DNA of 64,000 nucleotides, taken from Nocardioides sp. Root190 (lineage in GTDB: Bacteria; Actinomycetota; Actinomycetes; Propionibacteriales; Nocardioidaceae). The notes under the pieces are model-generated. The model saw only the letters and a list, made by a program, of their open reading frames with translations. It was not told where the DNA came from and made no database searches. The DNA is taken from assembly GCF_001428565.1 (NCBI RefSeq), contig NZ_LMIA01000011.1, forward strand, positions 62,142-126,141, read 5' to 3'. The translations under genes were made by a program, and so were the position numbers. How positions within the stretch are numbered: the stretch's first letter is position 1; each line of letters opens with the position of its first letter. Positions 31,810 to 41,600 of the stretch are shown piece by piece.

Positions 31810-34356
31810 TCACCGGAGCCGACCGAGGAGGCCGACAGCCTTGCGGACCTCGAGCAGTCGCCGCTCCCAGGTGATGCCCACGACGGTGAGCAGAGCACCG
31901 GCCAGCCCGATCCAGACCCACTTGGGGAAGTCGCCCGCATAGGGCCCGAGCTCGCGGAACACGATCGCTGCGCCGATGCTCGCGCCGACGAGGAGCGGAG
32001 CGCTCCAGCGAAGGGCGGCACCGGCGACGGTGAGGGCCAGACAGGCGGCGCCGAGCACCAGGGCGCGGAGCGAGACCGGGTCGTCGAGCACCCACAGGAG
32101 CGAGGGGACGGTGGCGAGCAGCAGGCCAGGCAGAAGTGCTTCGGCGGTGCCGACCGCGGGCGAGTGCTGCATCCGCCACAGGCCGAGGGCGACCAGGCCT
32201 GCGGCCAGCGGCAGCGTGTAGGGCTCCGGCTCGAACACGTCGAGGTCGAACAGGCGCACCCACGTCGCGAGCAGGAGCAGCACGCCCCCGAGCCAGGCGA
32301 GTCCGCGGCGGGACTTGTTGACCAGCGCGGTGGCGCACACGAGGAACCCCAGGACGGCCAGCCACAGCGCGGTGTAGCCGCCCGGGTCGGCGGTCGCGGC
32401 CAGCGAGACCGGGAACAGTACCGACGCGGTGAGGGCAGCGGGGATCTCGACGTCCTCGCTGGCGAACGCGACCGCCAGCACACCGACGGCGAGCAGGACC
32501 GGGAGGGAGACCCAGGCCGCGTCTCCTCCGGCCACGTGCACAGCGGCGGCGACGCCCATCGCCACCAGGGGGGAGACGGCGAGCCGGCCGACGACCCGGG
32601 TTCCGGCTTCGCGGCCGATCACCGCGAGGACGAGGGCGACCGCGCAGGCCATTGCACCGACCGCGGCGCCGAGCACGTCGCTCGGCAGGGCGGCGATGCT
32701 CGCGACGGCCGCCAGGGAAGCGGCGCTCGCCGCGAACCAGACGGACTGGGCGCCCTTGGTCGTCAACGCGAAGGTGGTGCTGACAGCCGCCGTCAGGACG
32801 AGGACAGCGACGGGCAGGGCCAGCGCCACGTCGTACGACGTGAGAGTGGTGGCGCCGCCGAGACCGACCGCGATCGCCGCGACCCGGGCCCACACGGCCA
32901 GGGCGGAGCGGCCGCGGTCAGCAGGAAGAAGGGCGACGAACGCGAGCACCACGAGGACCGACGGCACCAGCAGCAGCGGCTCGGTGGCCGGATCGGACCC
33001 GGTGAGGATCAGGTCGAAGGGCTCGGCGTAGGCGGTCCGAGTGGATTCCGCCCAGCGGACGAGAGCGACGGCGGCCGTGGTGAGGGACAGGCCGATCAGG
33101 ATCAGGCTGCCCGCGGCAGCAGGGGCGATCGCGATGACCCGGACCAGCCGCGGCAGGACCGCCAGGCCGACGACCCAGGCGGCGGTGACGGAGAGGGCGA
33201 CGATCCCGAGGGTGGAGGCATCGGTGTCGACGCTCGGCAGGGTCAGCACGACCGTGACGACCATGGCCGCGCAGCTCGCACCGGCGAGGAGAAGGTGCTG
33301 GTGGCGCACGACCAGGCCGGGGACGAGCATCGCCGAAGCGGTGACGAGGAGCGACCACCCGTTGCCGTCCGACCACAGCCGGTGGAGATCGGGATCGATC
33401 AGTGCCTGCGAGGTCGCCAGTGAGGCAGCTCCGAACCAGGCGATGGCGCCGGCCGCGGCTGTCGACCACTGGAGGACCGGGAGGCCGACAGCGCGGCCGA
33501 CGAGCACGGTGAGGATCGCGGCGCCCGTCAGCAGGTGGCCGGCGATGAGTCGGTGGTCGGTGGTGTCGACCGCGCCGGCGTACCCGACGAGCAACGCGAT
33601 GCCGGCGATGACCTGGGGGGCGACGAGGCGGGGCTGGTCGCCGATCCGGACGACGGAGAGGACGACGGCTGCGACGGCGACGACCAGGCCGGCCGCGAGA
33701 GTGATGCCACCGTCACCGCCCGCACCGAACCATCCGGCGGCCCCGGCGCCGAAGACGTCCAGCGCGAGCATCCCGAGCGCGACCACGATGAGCGACTCGC
33801 CGGCGACACGGAGGCCGGCCCGGTGCAGCAGCAACGCAGACGTGCTGGCCGTGAGCGTGAACCCGCCCAGCACCGCGGTCCGCCCGCCGACGCCGAGCGC
33901 CGACCACGACACGGCGAGGAAGATGACCGCGGCGACCAGCAGGCAGAAGGCGCCCAGGCCCAGCAGGATCTTGGGGACCGAGGAGACGAGGACGCCGCTG
34001 CGCTCGGGGCGCGGGCCGTCGGCAGGCGGGTACGACGTCGGCGGCAGCGGCGGAGGTGCCACCCCGACCGGCGCCAGCTTGGGGAGCGGGTCGGCGCTCG
34101 GCGGCACCAGGGGACCACCGAGGCTGCTCACTCGGGTCGCCTCAGGCACGCCCGCCTCGACGGCCGTGGGTCGGTCGTGGAACGCGTCGGTCGCCGCGCG
34201 CAGGTCAACGACGAGCTCGTCGGCGCGGCGCAGCGTCCGGAAGAGGTCGACCGCGAGCGGGTGCCGGACCAGGAGATCGCAGGTCGGGCACACGGGAACG
34301 CCCGACGGCAAGGAGGACCGGCAGTCGGGGCAGAGGGCGGGATCGGCGTAGCGCAT
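31810..34356 (-). CDS. Large polytopic membrane protein with N-terminal zinc ribbon
   Basis: This 848-residue protein starts with a zinc-ribbon-like CPDCRSSLPSGVPVCPTCDLLV (two CxxC pairs). About 100 residues of soluble sequence with a Pro-rich linker follow, then 20 or more consecutive hydrophobic segments covering nearly all of the remainder. Several segments repeat a similar pattern (long Ala/Leu/Val runs separated by short charged loops), which suggests internal duplication. It resembles the SCO7613-type actinobacterial membrane proteins, a family of unknown function; that assignment is tentative. The ATG at 34356 precedes the zinc ribbon directly. Upstream lies a long gene-free region with inverted repeats that may hold its promoter. 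Confidence 0.78.
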   Translation of the reverse strand: MRYADPALCPDCRSSLPSGVPVCPTCDLLVRHPLAVDLFRTLRRADELVVDLRAATDAFHDRPTAVEAGVPEATRVSSLGGPLVPPSADPLPKLAPVGVAPPPLPPTSYPPADGPRPERSGVLVSSVPKILLGLGAFCLLVAAVIFLAVSWSALGVGGRTAVLGGFTLTASTSALLLHRAGLRVAGESLIVVALGMLALDVFGAGAAGWFGAGGDGGITLAAGLVVAVAAVVLSVVRIGDQPRLVAPQVIAGIALLVGYAGAVDTTDHRLIAGHLLTGAAILTVLVGRAVGLPVLQWSTAAAGAIAWFGAASLATSQALIDPDLHRLWSDGNGWSLLVTASAMLVPGLVVRHQHLLLAGASCAAMVVTVVLTLPSVDTDASTLGIVALSVTAAWVVGLAVLPRLVRVIAIAPAAAGSLILIGLSLTTAAVALVRWAESTRTAYAEPFDLILTGSDPATEPLLLVPSVLVVLAFVALLPADRGRSALAVWARVAAIAVGLGGATTLTSYDVALALPVAVLVLTAAVSTTFALTTKGAQSVWFAASAASLAAVASIAALPSDVLGAAVGAMACAVALVLAVIGREAGTRVVGRLAVSPLVAMGVAAAVHVAGGDAAWVSLPVLLAVGVLAVAFASEDVEIPAALTASVLFPVSLAATADPGGYTALWLAVLGFLVCATALVNKSRRGLAWLGGVLLLLATWVRLFDLDVFEPEPYTLPLAAGLVALGLWRMQHSPAVGTAEALLPGLLLATVPSLLWVLDDPVSLRALVLGAACLALTVAGAALRWSAPLLVGASIGAAIVFRELGPYAGDFPKWVWIGLAGALLTVVGITWERRLLEVRKAVGLLGRLR

Positions 34357-34456
34357 GTCTCCATTGGGCCAGACGCGGCGGCCCCGTGGCATCGGTTCGG
34401 GACTCAGGCCCGCTGAGCATGCGTACTCACCCCGGGCGGGAATGGGGCGGCGGGCG

Positions 34457-34492
34457 GGGGCAGTTTCACCGCCCAGGCGGTGAAACTGCCCC
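34457..34492. repeat. Near-perfect 36-bp palindrome
   Basis: The arms ggggcagtttcaccgcc and ggcggtgaaactgcccc (17 bp each) are exactly complementary, with two bases between them. Parts of the arm recur nearby as tgaaactcc (34500-34508) and ggcagtttcgtga (about 34521-34533). This could be an operator, a cruciform-forming site or a copy of an interspersed palindromic element. Confidence 0.8.
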
Positions 34493-34566
34493 TGAGCGCA
34501 TGAAACTCCGTGTGCCCAGAGGCAGTTTCGTGAGCCCAGTCGACCGACCCGGTGGCGGACCTCGTT

Positions 34567-34618
34567 CCTCCACAGGTGAGTCCCCAAGGTGGGGACGACG
34601 AGGGGAAACCTGTGGAGG
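34567..34618. repeat. Nested inverted repeat with tgtggagg boxes
   Basis: The outer arms cctccacaggt (34567-34577) and acctgtggagg (34608-34618) are perfectly complementary. Inside them gtcccc (34580-34585) pairs with ggggac (34591-34596). A third copy, cctgtggagga, follows at 34630-34640. The arrangement fits a two-tier RNA hairpin or a repeated protein-binding site. Confidence 0.7.
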
Positions 34619-34917
34619 GGGGACGGCTTCCTGTGGAGGACACGCCGACGATCGGTGGAGGAGCGAGAAAGGCTGTCAAACAAAGGGCAAACCCCTTGCC
34701 AACAGTCGTCGGACGGGCGTAGAACTTCTCCCACGCACTCCTCCGGGAGAGCGGGATCCGCCGGAAGGCGAGGATCCAGACGGCCAGGCCGGAACCCTTC
34801 GGGGTGCTGGCGAGGCGGCCCCTCACGGGGACGCCGGCCGCGCGAGCCGGGTGACGAGGTTCGTGGGATCCGAGCAGCCAGTGGGTCGACCGGGAGCGTC
34901 ACCAGTACTGGTCACCT

Positions 34918-34954
34918 GAAGGGCCCTTGTGACTCATACTCACGAGGGCCCTTC
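34918..34954 (+). terminator. Terminator-like hairpin upstream of the cupin gene
   Basis: Arms gaagggcccttgtg and cacgagggcccttc pair over 14 bp with one G-U, around a nine-base loop. It lies 40 bases before the cupin start, so it cannot terminate an annotated plus-strand gene. It would end a transcript starting inside the gene-free region, or be a leader attenuator of the cupin gene. Confidence 0.6.
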
Positions 34955-34994
34955 GTCCATTTCCAGGGGCGAGCCCGGACGGCAGACTGGGCGC

Positions 34995-35399
34995 ATGGAG
35001 AAGCCGCCGCTCGCCGTACAGCTGGATCTCGAGCCGCACCCGGAGGGTGGCTGGTACCGCCGGACCTGGGCGGCCGACACGACGGTGACCCTCGCGGACG
35101 GCCGAGTGCGGCCCACGGCGACGCTGATCCACTTCCTGCTGCCGGCAGGGGAGTCCTCGGCGTGGCACCGGGTGCGGTCCGACGAGATCTGGCTGGCGCA
35201 CCGGGGGACGGTGACCGTGGAGCTCGGTGGGAGCGGGTCGGCGCCCGAGCCCGGGGAGCGGCTGGTGGTCGGGGTGGAGACGCTGCAGGCGCTGGTCCCG
35301 GCGGACGTGTGGCAGCGGACGCTGGTCTCCGATGCCGACGCCCTCGTCAGCTGTCTGGTCTCGCCGGGCTTCGACTTCGCCGACTTCGAGCTGGTCTGA
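34995..35399 (+). CDS. Cupin superfamily protein (DUF985)
   Basis: This 134-residue single-domain beta-barrel protein of the Cupin_5/DUF985 family has LDLEPHPEGGWYRRTW, HFLLPAGESSAWHRVRSDEIWLAHRG and CLVSPGFDFADFEL, all characteristic. Metal-binding His and Glu residues are in the second motif. Members resemble sugar-epimerase-like cupins, but the reaction is unknown. The ATG at 34995 directly precedes the conserved part. The AdnA gene starts 48 bases downstream on the same strand and could be read through. The hairpin 40 bases upstream may regulate this gene. Confidence 0.9.
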   Translation: MEKPPLAVQLDLEPHPEGGWYRRTWAADTTVTLADGRVRPTATLIHFLLPAGESSAWHRVRSDEIWLAHRGTVTVELGGSGSAPEPGERLVVGVETLQALVPADVWQRTLVSDADALVSCLVSPGFDFADFELV

Positions 35400-35447
35400 G
35401 AGTGGCTTGGCAGGCCTGATCGGATTCTGTCGGGACGGGATGGTTGA

Positions 35448-38400
35448 GTGACGCCCGTGGACCAGGGGAGCGGGCAGCGCCGTTACGTGCTGAAGCAGGC
35501 GCCGGCTCCGGGGCCGGCGCCCGAGCTCGACGAGCACCAGCGCAGCGTGGTGGACCACCCGGGCGGGCCGCTGCTCGTGCTCGCCGGACCGGGCACCGGC
35601 AAGACGACGACCCTCGTCGAGGCGATCGTCGACCGGATCGAGCGCCGTGGTGCCGATCCCGACTCGGTCCTCGCGCTGACCTTCTCGCGCAAGGCCGCCG
35701 ACCAGCTGCGGGACCGGGTCAGCGCGCGGCTCGGCCGCACCACCGGGCAGCAGCTGAGCTCGACCTTCCACTCCTTCGCCTATGCCCTGGTGCGCCGCTA
35801 CGCCCCCGCAGAGCTCTACGAGGCTCCGCTCCGGCTGCTCTCGGCGCCCGAGCAGGACGTCGTCCTGCGCGAGCTGCTCACCGATCACCCCGAGTCGGTC
35901 CGCTGGCCCGACCGCTTCCGGCAGGCCATGGCGACACGCGGCTTCGCCCGCGAGGTCCATGCCGTCATCGGGCGGGCCCGCGAGAAGGGCCTGGACGGCC
36001 ACGACCTGCGCGCGCTGGGCGAGGCCGAGGACCTGGACGAGTACGTCGCCGCGGGGCTCTTCCTGGAGCAGTACCTCGACTCGCTCGACAGCCTGGGCGC
36101 CACCGACTACGCAGATCTGATTCGCCGGGCCCGGATCGAGGCCGAGGACCACCGCGAGGAGCTCCGGGCGCGGTTCCAGCACGTCTTCGTCGACGAGTAC
36201 CAGGACACCGACCCGGGGCAGGTCGCGCTGCTGCGCGCCATCGCGGGTGACGGTCGCAACCTGGTCGTGGTCGGCGACCCGCACCAGTCGATCTATGCGT
36301 TCCGCGGCGCCGAGGTGCGCGGCATCCTCGAGTTCCCGACCCAGTTCCCGCAGGCGGACGGCGCACCGGCCGACGTGGTGGCGCTGCAGACGACGCGGCG
36401 CTTCGGGGCCGACATCCTCGGGCCGGCCCAGCGGATCGCGGCGCGCCTCCCCTTGCACGGATCGATCCCCGCGGAGGTGCGCTCCGCCTTCCTGGCTCCG
36501 CGCTCGCAGAGCGAGGTGAACGGGCTGGTCCAGGTCCGCACCTTCGACACCGAGCGGGCCGAGGTCGAGCACCTCGCCGACATGCTCCGGCGCGCCCACC
36601 TCGAGGACGGGATGTCCTGGGACGACATGGCGGTACTGGTCCGGTCCGGGCGGGCGTCGCTGCCGGCCCTGCGCCGCGGCCTGGCTGCCGCCGGCGTCCC
36701 GGTGGACATCGCGCGCGACGAGATCCCGCTGGTGCAGGAGCCTGCGGTCGCCTCGCTCCTCGCAGCGCTGCGCGCGGTGGCCGACCCCGAGGGCGAAGGC
36801 GTCGAGGAGCTGCTCGCCGGGCCCCTCGGGGGACTCGACGCGACCGAGGTCCGAGCGCTCACCCGACGCCTGCGTGCTGTCGAGCCTGACCGGCCGGTTC
36901 GCGAGCTGCTGCGCGCGGCGGTGTTCGACGCCGACGCGACCGCACTCGGCGCGCGGATGGCCGCTGCTCGGGAGCTGCTCGAGGACGGTGCCAGCGCCGA
37001 GGCCGTGCTGTGGGCGCTCTGGGATGCCTCGCCGTGGCAGGAGCGGCTCACCGCCGCCATCGCTCGCGGCGGCCCGGCCGCCCGTCTGGCCCACCGTGAC
37101 CTCGATGCGCTGTGCGCACTGTTCGAGGCGGTCGCCCGGGTCGAGGAGCAGCGCGACCACACCGCGGTCGAGACCTTCCTCGACACCCTCCTCGCGCAGG
37201 AGGTCCCGGGGGACACCCTGGCTGAGCGTGGTGTGCGAGGAGCTTCGGTCCGCCTCCTCACCGCCCACCGCGCCAAGGGGCTGGAGTGGGACCTGGTCGC
37301 GATCGCCCACGTCCAGGAGCAGGGCTGGCCCGACCTGCGGTTGCGCGGCTCGCTGCTGGGCGCTGACCGGATCGGTGCCGACGGACTGGTGGACCTCCCG
37401 ACCCGCGGCGCGCTGCTGGCCGAGGAGCGCCGACTCTTCTACGTCGCCGTCACCCGGGCGCGGACCCGTCTGGTGGTCACCGCCGTCCGCTCCAGCGACC
37501 CGGACGGCGAACAGCCGTCGCGCTTCCTCGAGGAGCTCGAGCCGGGCGACGCCGAGCAGCCGTCGGTCCGGCACGTGGTCGGTCGGCCCCGCCGACCGCT
37601 GTCACTGCAGGGCATCGTCGCCGAGCTGCGCCGAGTGGTCGCCGACCCCGACAGCCCCGAGGCGTTGCGGACCTCGGCCGCCGAACGGCTGCACCTGCTC
37701 GCCGGGGCGGAGGTCGGCGGGCGTCCGGTGGCGCCCTACGCCGACCCGTCTTCGTGGTGGGGCCTCCGTTCGGCCACGCGGAGCGTCGTACCCATCCGTC
37801 CGGACGACCGGCCGATCTCGCTCTCGGCGAGTGCCCTGTCGGGCCTCCTCGAGTGCCCGGCCAAGTGGTTCCTCGAGAGGGAGGCCGGCGGATCGCGGGT
37901 CAGCTCGACCAACCAGGGTTTCGGCACGATCGTGCACGCGCTCGCCGACCGGCTCCACAAGCAGGAGGTCGAGCCCGACCTCGACGAGCTGATGACCCAC
38001 GTCGACGAGGTCTGGGGGCGCATGGAGTTCCGTACGCCGTGGAGTGCGGCCCGGGAGCGGGAGGCGATCCAGGACTGCCTGCGGCGCTTCCTGTCGTGGC
38101 ACACGCGTCCGGGTGCGCGCGTCGTGATCGCCACCGAGCAGAAGGTCCGCGCGACGGTGAGCCTGCCCGACGGGACCAGCGTGACGCTCACCGGCGAGGC
38201 CGACCGTCTCGAGCTCGACGAGGCGGGGGACGTCGTCGTCGTGGACCTCAAGACCGGCAAGTACGGCCCGACCAAGCAGGAGATCCTGGAGCACCCGCAG
38301 CTCGGGCTCTACCAGCTCGCCGTCGACGCGGGGGCGCTCGCGGACGTCGAGGGGGTCCCGGACGGCGCAGGCGCCGGTGGCGCCGAACTGGTCCAGCTCC

Positions 38401-38600
38401 GGCTGGGCAAGGACCTGCCGCGGATCGACAGCCAGGGTGAGCCCGAGTTCATCGAGGAGCAACTGACGCGCGCGGTGGCCGCCGTTCGTGCCGAGGAGTT
38501 CGCCGCGCGCCCTTCCGCGAGTCCGCAGAACGGCCACTGCCGGTACTGCTCCTTCCAGCCCATCTGCCCTGCGTTCTCGACCGGATCGGTGTTGTCGTGA
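35448..38600 (+). CDS. adnA: AdnA-like UvrD-type helicase with RecB-like nuclease and Fe-S cysteines
   Basis: This 1050-residue subunit belongs to an actinobacterial motor-nuclease that resects double-strand breaks. The N-terminal SF1A motor has LAGPGTGKTTTL (Walker A, about 47), LTFSRKAADQL, FVDEYQDTDP (Walker B, about 246), GDPHQSIYAFRGA and LLTAHRAKGLEWD. The C-terminal nuclease has GEADRLE and VVVDLKTGK (about 931), the PD-(D/E)XK core. Four Cys (803, 1031, 1034, 1040; the last three as CRYCSFQPIC) match the iron-sulfur clasp of AddB/AdnA-like nucleases. The stop overlaps the next helicase-nuclease gene (GTGA). Gene order and the Fe-S Cys favour AdnA over AdnB. The GTG at 35448 has only a weak ribosome-binding site. 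Confidence 0.88.
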   Translation: MTPVDQGSGQRRYVLKQAPAPGPAPELDEHQRSVVDHPGGPLLVLAGPGTGKTTTLVEAIVDRIERRGADPDSVLALTFSRKAADQLRDRVSARLGRTTGQQLSSTFHSFAYALVRRYAPAELYEAPLRLLSAPEQDVVLRELLTDHPESVRWPDRFRQAMATRGFAREVHAVIGRAREKGLDGHDLRALGEAEDLDEYVAAGLFLEQYLDSLDSLGATDYADLIRRARIEAEDHREELRARFQHVFVDEYQDTDPGQVALLRAIAGDGRNLVVVGDPHQSIYAFRGAEVRGILEFPTQFPQADGAPADVVALQTTRRFGADILGPAQRIAARLPLHGSIPAEVRSAFLAPRSQSEVNGLVQVRTFDTERAEVEHLADMLRRAHLEDGMSWDDMAVLVRSGRASLPALRRGLAAAGVPVDIARDEIPLVQEPAVASLLAALRAVADPEGEGVEELLAGPLGGLDATEVRALTRRLRAVEPDRPVRELLRAAVFDADATALGARMAAARELLEDGASAEAVLWALWDASPWQERLTAAIARGGPAARLAHRDLDALCALFEAVARVEEQRDHTAVETFLDTLLAQEVPGDTLAERGVRGASVRLLTAHRAKGLEWDLVAIAHVQEQGWPDLRLRGSLLGADRIGADGLVDLPTRGALLAEERRLFYVAVTRARTRLVVTAVRSSDPDGEQPSRFLEELEPGDAEQPSVRHVVGRPRRPLSLQGIVAELRRVVADPDSPEALRTSAAERLHLLAGAEVGGRPVAPYADPSSWWGLRSATRSVVPIRPDDRPISLSASALSGLLECPAKWFLEREAGGSRVSSTNQGFGTIVHALADRLHKQEVEPDLDELMTHVDEVWGRMEFRTPWSAAREREAIQDCLRRFLSWHTRPGARVVIATEQKVRATVSLPDGTSVTLTGEADRLELDEAGDVVVVDLKTGKYGPTKQEILEHPQLGLYQLAVDAGALADVEGVPDGAGAGGAELVQLRLGKDLPRIDSQGEPEFIEEQLTRAVAAVRAEEFAARPSASPQNGHCRYCSFQPICPAFSTGSVLS

Positions 38601-41600
38601 AGTACTCCACCCCCGACCAGCTCCGGGACCTGATGGGCGTCGACTGGACCTTCAGCGAGGAGCAGTTCACCGCGGTCACCGCCGACCTGGAACCCGCGGT
38701 GATCATCGCCGGCGCCGGGTCCGGCAAGACCGCCGTGATGGCGGCACGGGTGCTGTGGTTGGTGGCCAACGGCCTGGTCGAGCCCCAGCAGGTGCTCGGG
38801 CTGACCTTCACCACCAAGGCCACCGGCGAGCTGCAGCACCGCATCCGTGAGTCGCTGCAACGCGCCGGCCTGCTCGGAGGGCTCCGCCCGGTCGACGACG
38901 AGAACGACGAGCCCGCCGTCGCGACGTACCACTCCTACGCCTCCAACCTGCTGCGCGAGCACGGCCTGCGGATCGGTCACGAGCCGGACACGCGCCTGAT
39001 CGCCGATGCCCAGCGGTTCCAGCTCGCCGCCCGGGCGATCAGCAGGTACGACGCGCCGATCGACCTGCTCAGCGACCACCCGGACACCGTCGTGAAGGCG
39101 TTGCTGTCCCTCGACGCGGAGATGTCCGAGCACCTGTGCAGCCTGGAGATGGTCCGTGAGCAGGACCGCCGGGACCGACAGGCGTTCTCGACCGAGCTGC
39201 TCACGAGCCGGGCGAAGAAGCCGCTGCAGGACGCCATCACCGTGATCGACAGGCGGACCGAGCTGCTCGGTCTCGTCGAGGGCTACCGCTCCCTCAAGGC
39301 CGACCTCGGGCTCATGGACTTCTCCGACCAGATCGCCCTCGTGGCGCGCCTCGCCGACGAGCACCCTGAGGTGGGCGCGGGGGAGCGCGAGAGCTACCGG
39401 GTGGTGCTGCTCGACGAGTACCAGGACACCTCGGTCGCCCAGGCGCTGATGCTGCGGCGGCTGTTCGGCGGCGCTCACGCCGTGATGGCGGTGGGCGACC
39501 CCAACCAGGCGATCTACGGGTGGCGGGGTGCCTCGGTCTCGAACATCCTGCAGTTCAACCTCGACTTCCCGCTGGCCGACGGCCCGGCTCCGACGTACCA
39601 GCTCGCGACCAACCGTCGCTCGGACCGGCGCATCCTCGAGGTGGCCAACCACCTCGCGCAGCCGCTGCTCGACGCGAGTCCCAGTGTGGTGCGGCTGGAG
39701 GCGAAGCCGGACGCGGGCGAGGGGGAGGTCCGCGCGCGGGTGCACAACACCTACGACGAGGAACTCGTCTGGCTCGGTGAGGAGGTCGCAGCCGCCCATG
39801 CCAGCGGGACGGACTGGGCGAAGATCGGTGTCCTCGTCCGCGACAACCGGCACGCCGCGGACGTCTTCGATGCGCTGACGGCGGTCGAGATCCCGGTCGA
39901 GATCGTCGGACTCAAGGGTCTGCTGCGCCTGCCCGAGGTCTCCGAGGTGCTGGCCAGCCTGACCCTGATCCACGACGTCACCGCCAATGCAGCGCTGCTC
40001 ACCCTCCTGACCGGACCCCGCTGGCAGATCGGCCTGCGGGACCTCGCGCTGCTCGGCAGCCGCGCCGGGGAGCTGGCGGGCGGACGCCCGGCCCGCCCCG
40101 ACGAGCTCCAGGAACAGCTCGCGCAGGCCGTGGCGCTGGGGGATCCGATCGAGGTGCCGGCGCTGTGCGACGCCCTCGAGTCGCCCGGTGAGGCGGACTA
40201 CTCGCCCGAGGCTCGGGAGCGGTTCGTCCTGCTGGCCGCCGAGCTCCGCCGCCTCCGCACGGCTGCTGGCGAGCCGGTCCTCGACCTGGTCCGCCGCATC
40301 ATCGAGGTGACCGGCATCGACGTGGAGCTGGCGTCCTCGGTCAGCCCTGCCGCCGCCGCCCGGCGCGACAACCTCGACCTGTTCGTCAAGGCCGTCTCGG
40401 AGTTCACCGGGCTCGACGGGCGGACCGACCTCGGAGCGCTGCTGTCCTGGCTCGAGGCGGAGGACGACACCGGGCAGGGCCTCGACGTCGCGGTCCCGAC
40501 CGAGGCCGACTCGGTGAAGCTGCTGACCGTCCACCGCTCGAAGGGGCTGGAGTGGGACGTCGTGCTGATCCCCGGCGTCAGCGACAAGAAGTTCCCGGTG
40601 ACCGGACTGCGGCCGACCTCCCTGACGACGCCGGGGGTGCTGCCGACAGCCCTGCGCGGTGACGCGAGGGACATGCCCCAGCTCCGGGCACACACCGCCG
40701 CCGGCATCAAGGAGTACGACGAGGACCGCCGCGCGCACCAGCGGCTCGAGGAGCTGCGCCTCGGCTACGTCGGCTGGACCCGCGCCCGGCACCGGCTGCT
40801 CGTCTCGTGCTGGCGTTTCCGTCCCGGCCTGAAGAAGGGCGTCGGTCCCTCGGCCTACCTGGCGACGACCCGCGACGCGATGGCGACCTGGGGCGCCGAG
40901 CCCGATGCCTGGCTCGAGGCACCTGACGACGAGCCGTCGCCGTACGCCAGTCTCGACCCGGACCTCGACTGGCCGATCAACCACCACACGCCCGAGGTGG
41001 TCCGCCGGGCCGCCGCGGCCGAGGCGGTGCGTGCTGCCGGCCCGCCGCAGCCGTCCGAGGATCCCGTGGTGCAGCGCTGGGACGACGAGATCCAGCGGTT
41101 GCTGGAGGAGGCGCGTTCCGAGCGGGTGCTGCAGGTCGAGGTGCCGCTGCCTGCGTCCCTGCCCGCGACCGCACTGAGTCGTCTGCGTGACGACCCGGCC
41201 GCGTTCGCCCGCGAGCTCGCCAGGCCGATGCCGCGGCCTCCGGCCCCGGCTGCCAGGTTCGGAACCCGCTTCCACGCGTGGGTCGAGGCCCGGTTCGGCC
41301 AGCAGGGCCTGTTCGAGCCCGACGACCTCTCCGGACGCGCCGACGCCGGGATCGACGACGACTCGGACCTCAAGGAGCTCATCGCGACCTTCGAGAAGGG
41401 ACCGTTCGCTGCGCGGGTCCCGACAGCGATCGAGGCGCCCTTCGCGTTGGTGCTGACGGCGCCCGACGGGTCCCGCCAGGTCGTGCGCGGCCGGATCGAC
41501 GCCGTGTACGACGAGCCGGACGGCTCGGTCCTCGTGGTGGACTGGAAGACGAGCCATCGGCAGGACGCCGATCCGCTCCAGCTCGCGCTCTACCGGCTGG

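Larger units (their letters stand above)
34357..34994. other. Gene-poor intergenic region rich in inverted repeats
   Basis: These 638 bases between divergent genes hold no convincing coding frame: the open frames present lack ribosome-binding sites and family resemblance. The region holds three separate strong inverted repeats, listed individually. It also has a possible sigma-70-type promoter on the plus strand (TTGCCA at 34696-34701, TAGAAC at 34720-34725, 18 bases apart) and a terminator-like hairpin at 34918-34954. A small structured RNA of about 220 bases could lie between these last two. No known RNA family was recognised. Confidence 0.5.

Noticed and set aside
34404..34826. 140-codon minus-strand frame in the gene-poor region
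   Set aside because: It runs through the inverted repeats, has no ribosome-binding site, poor third-position bias and no recognisable domain.
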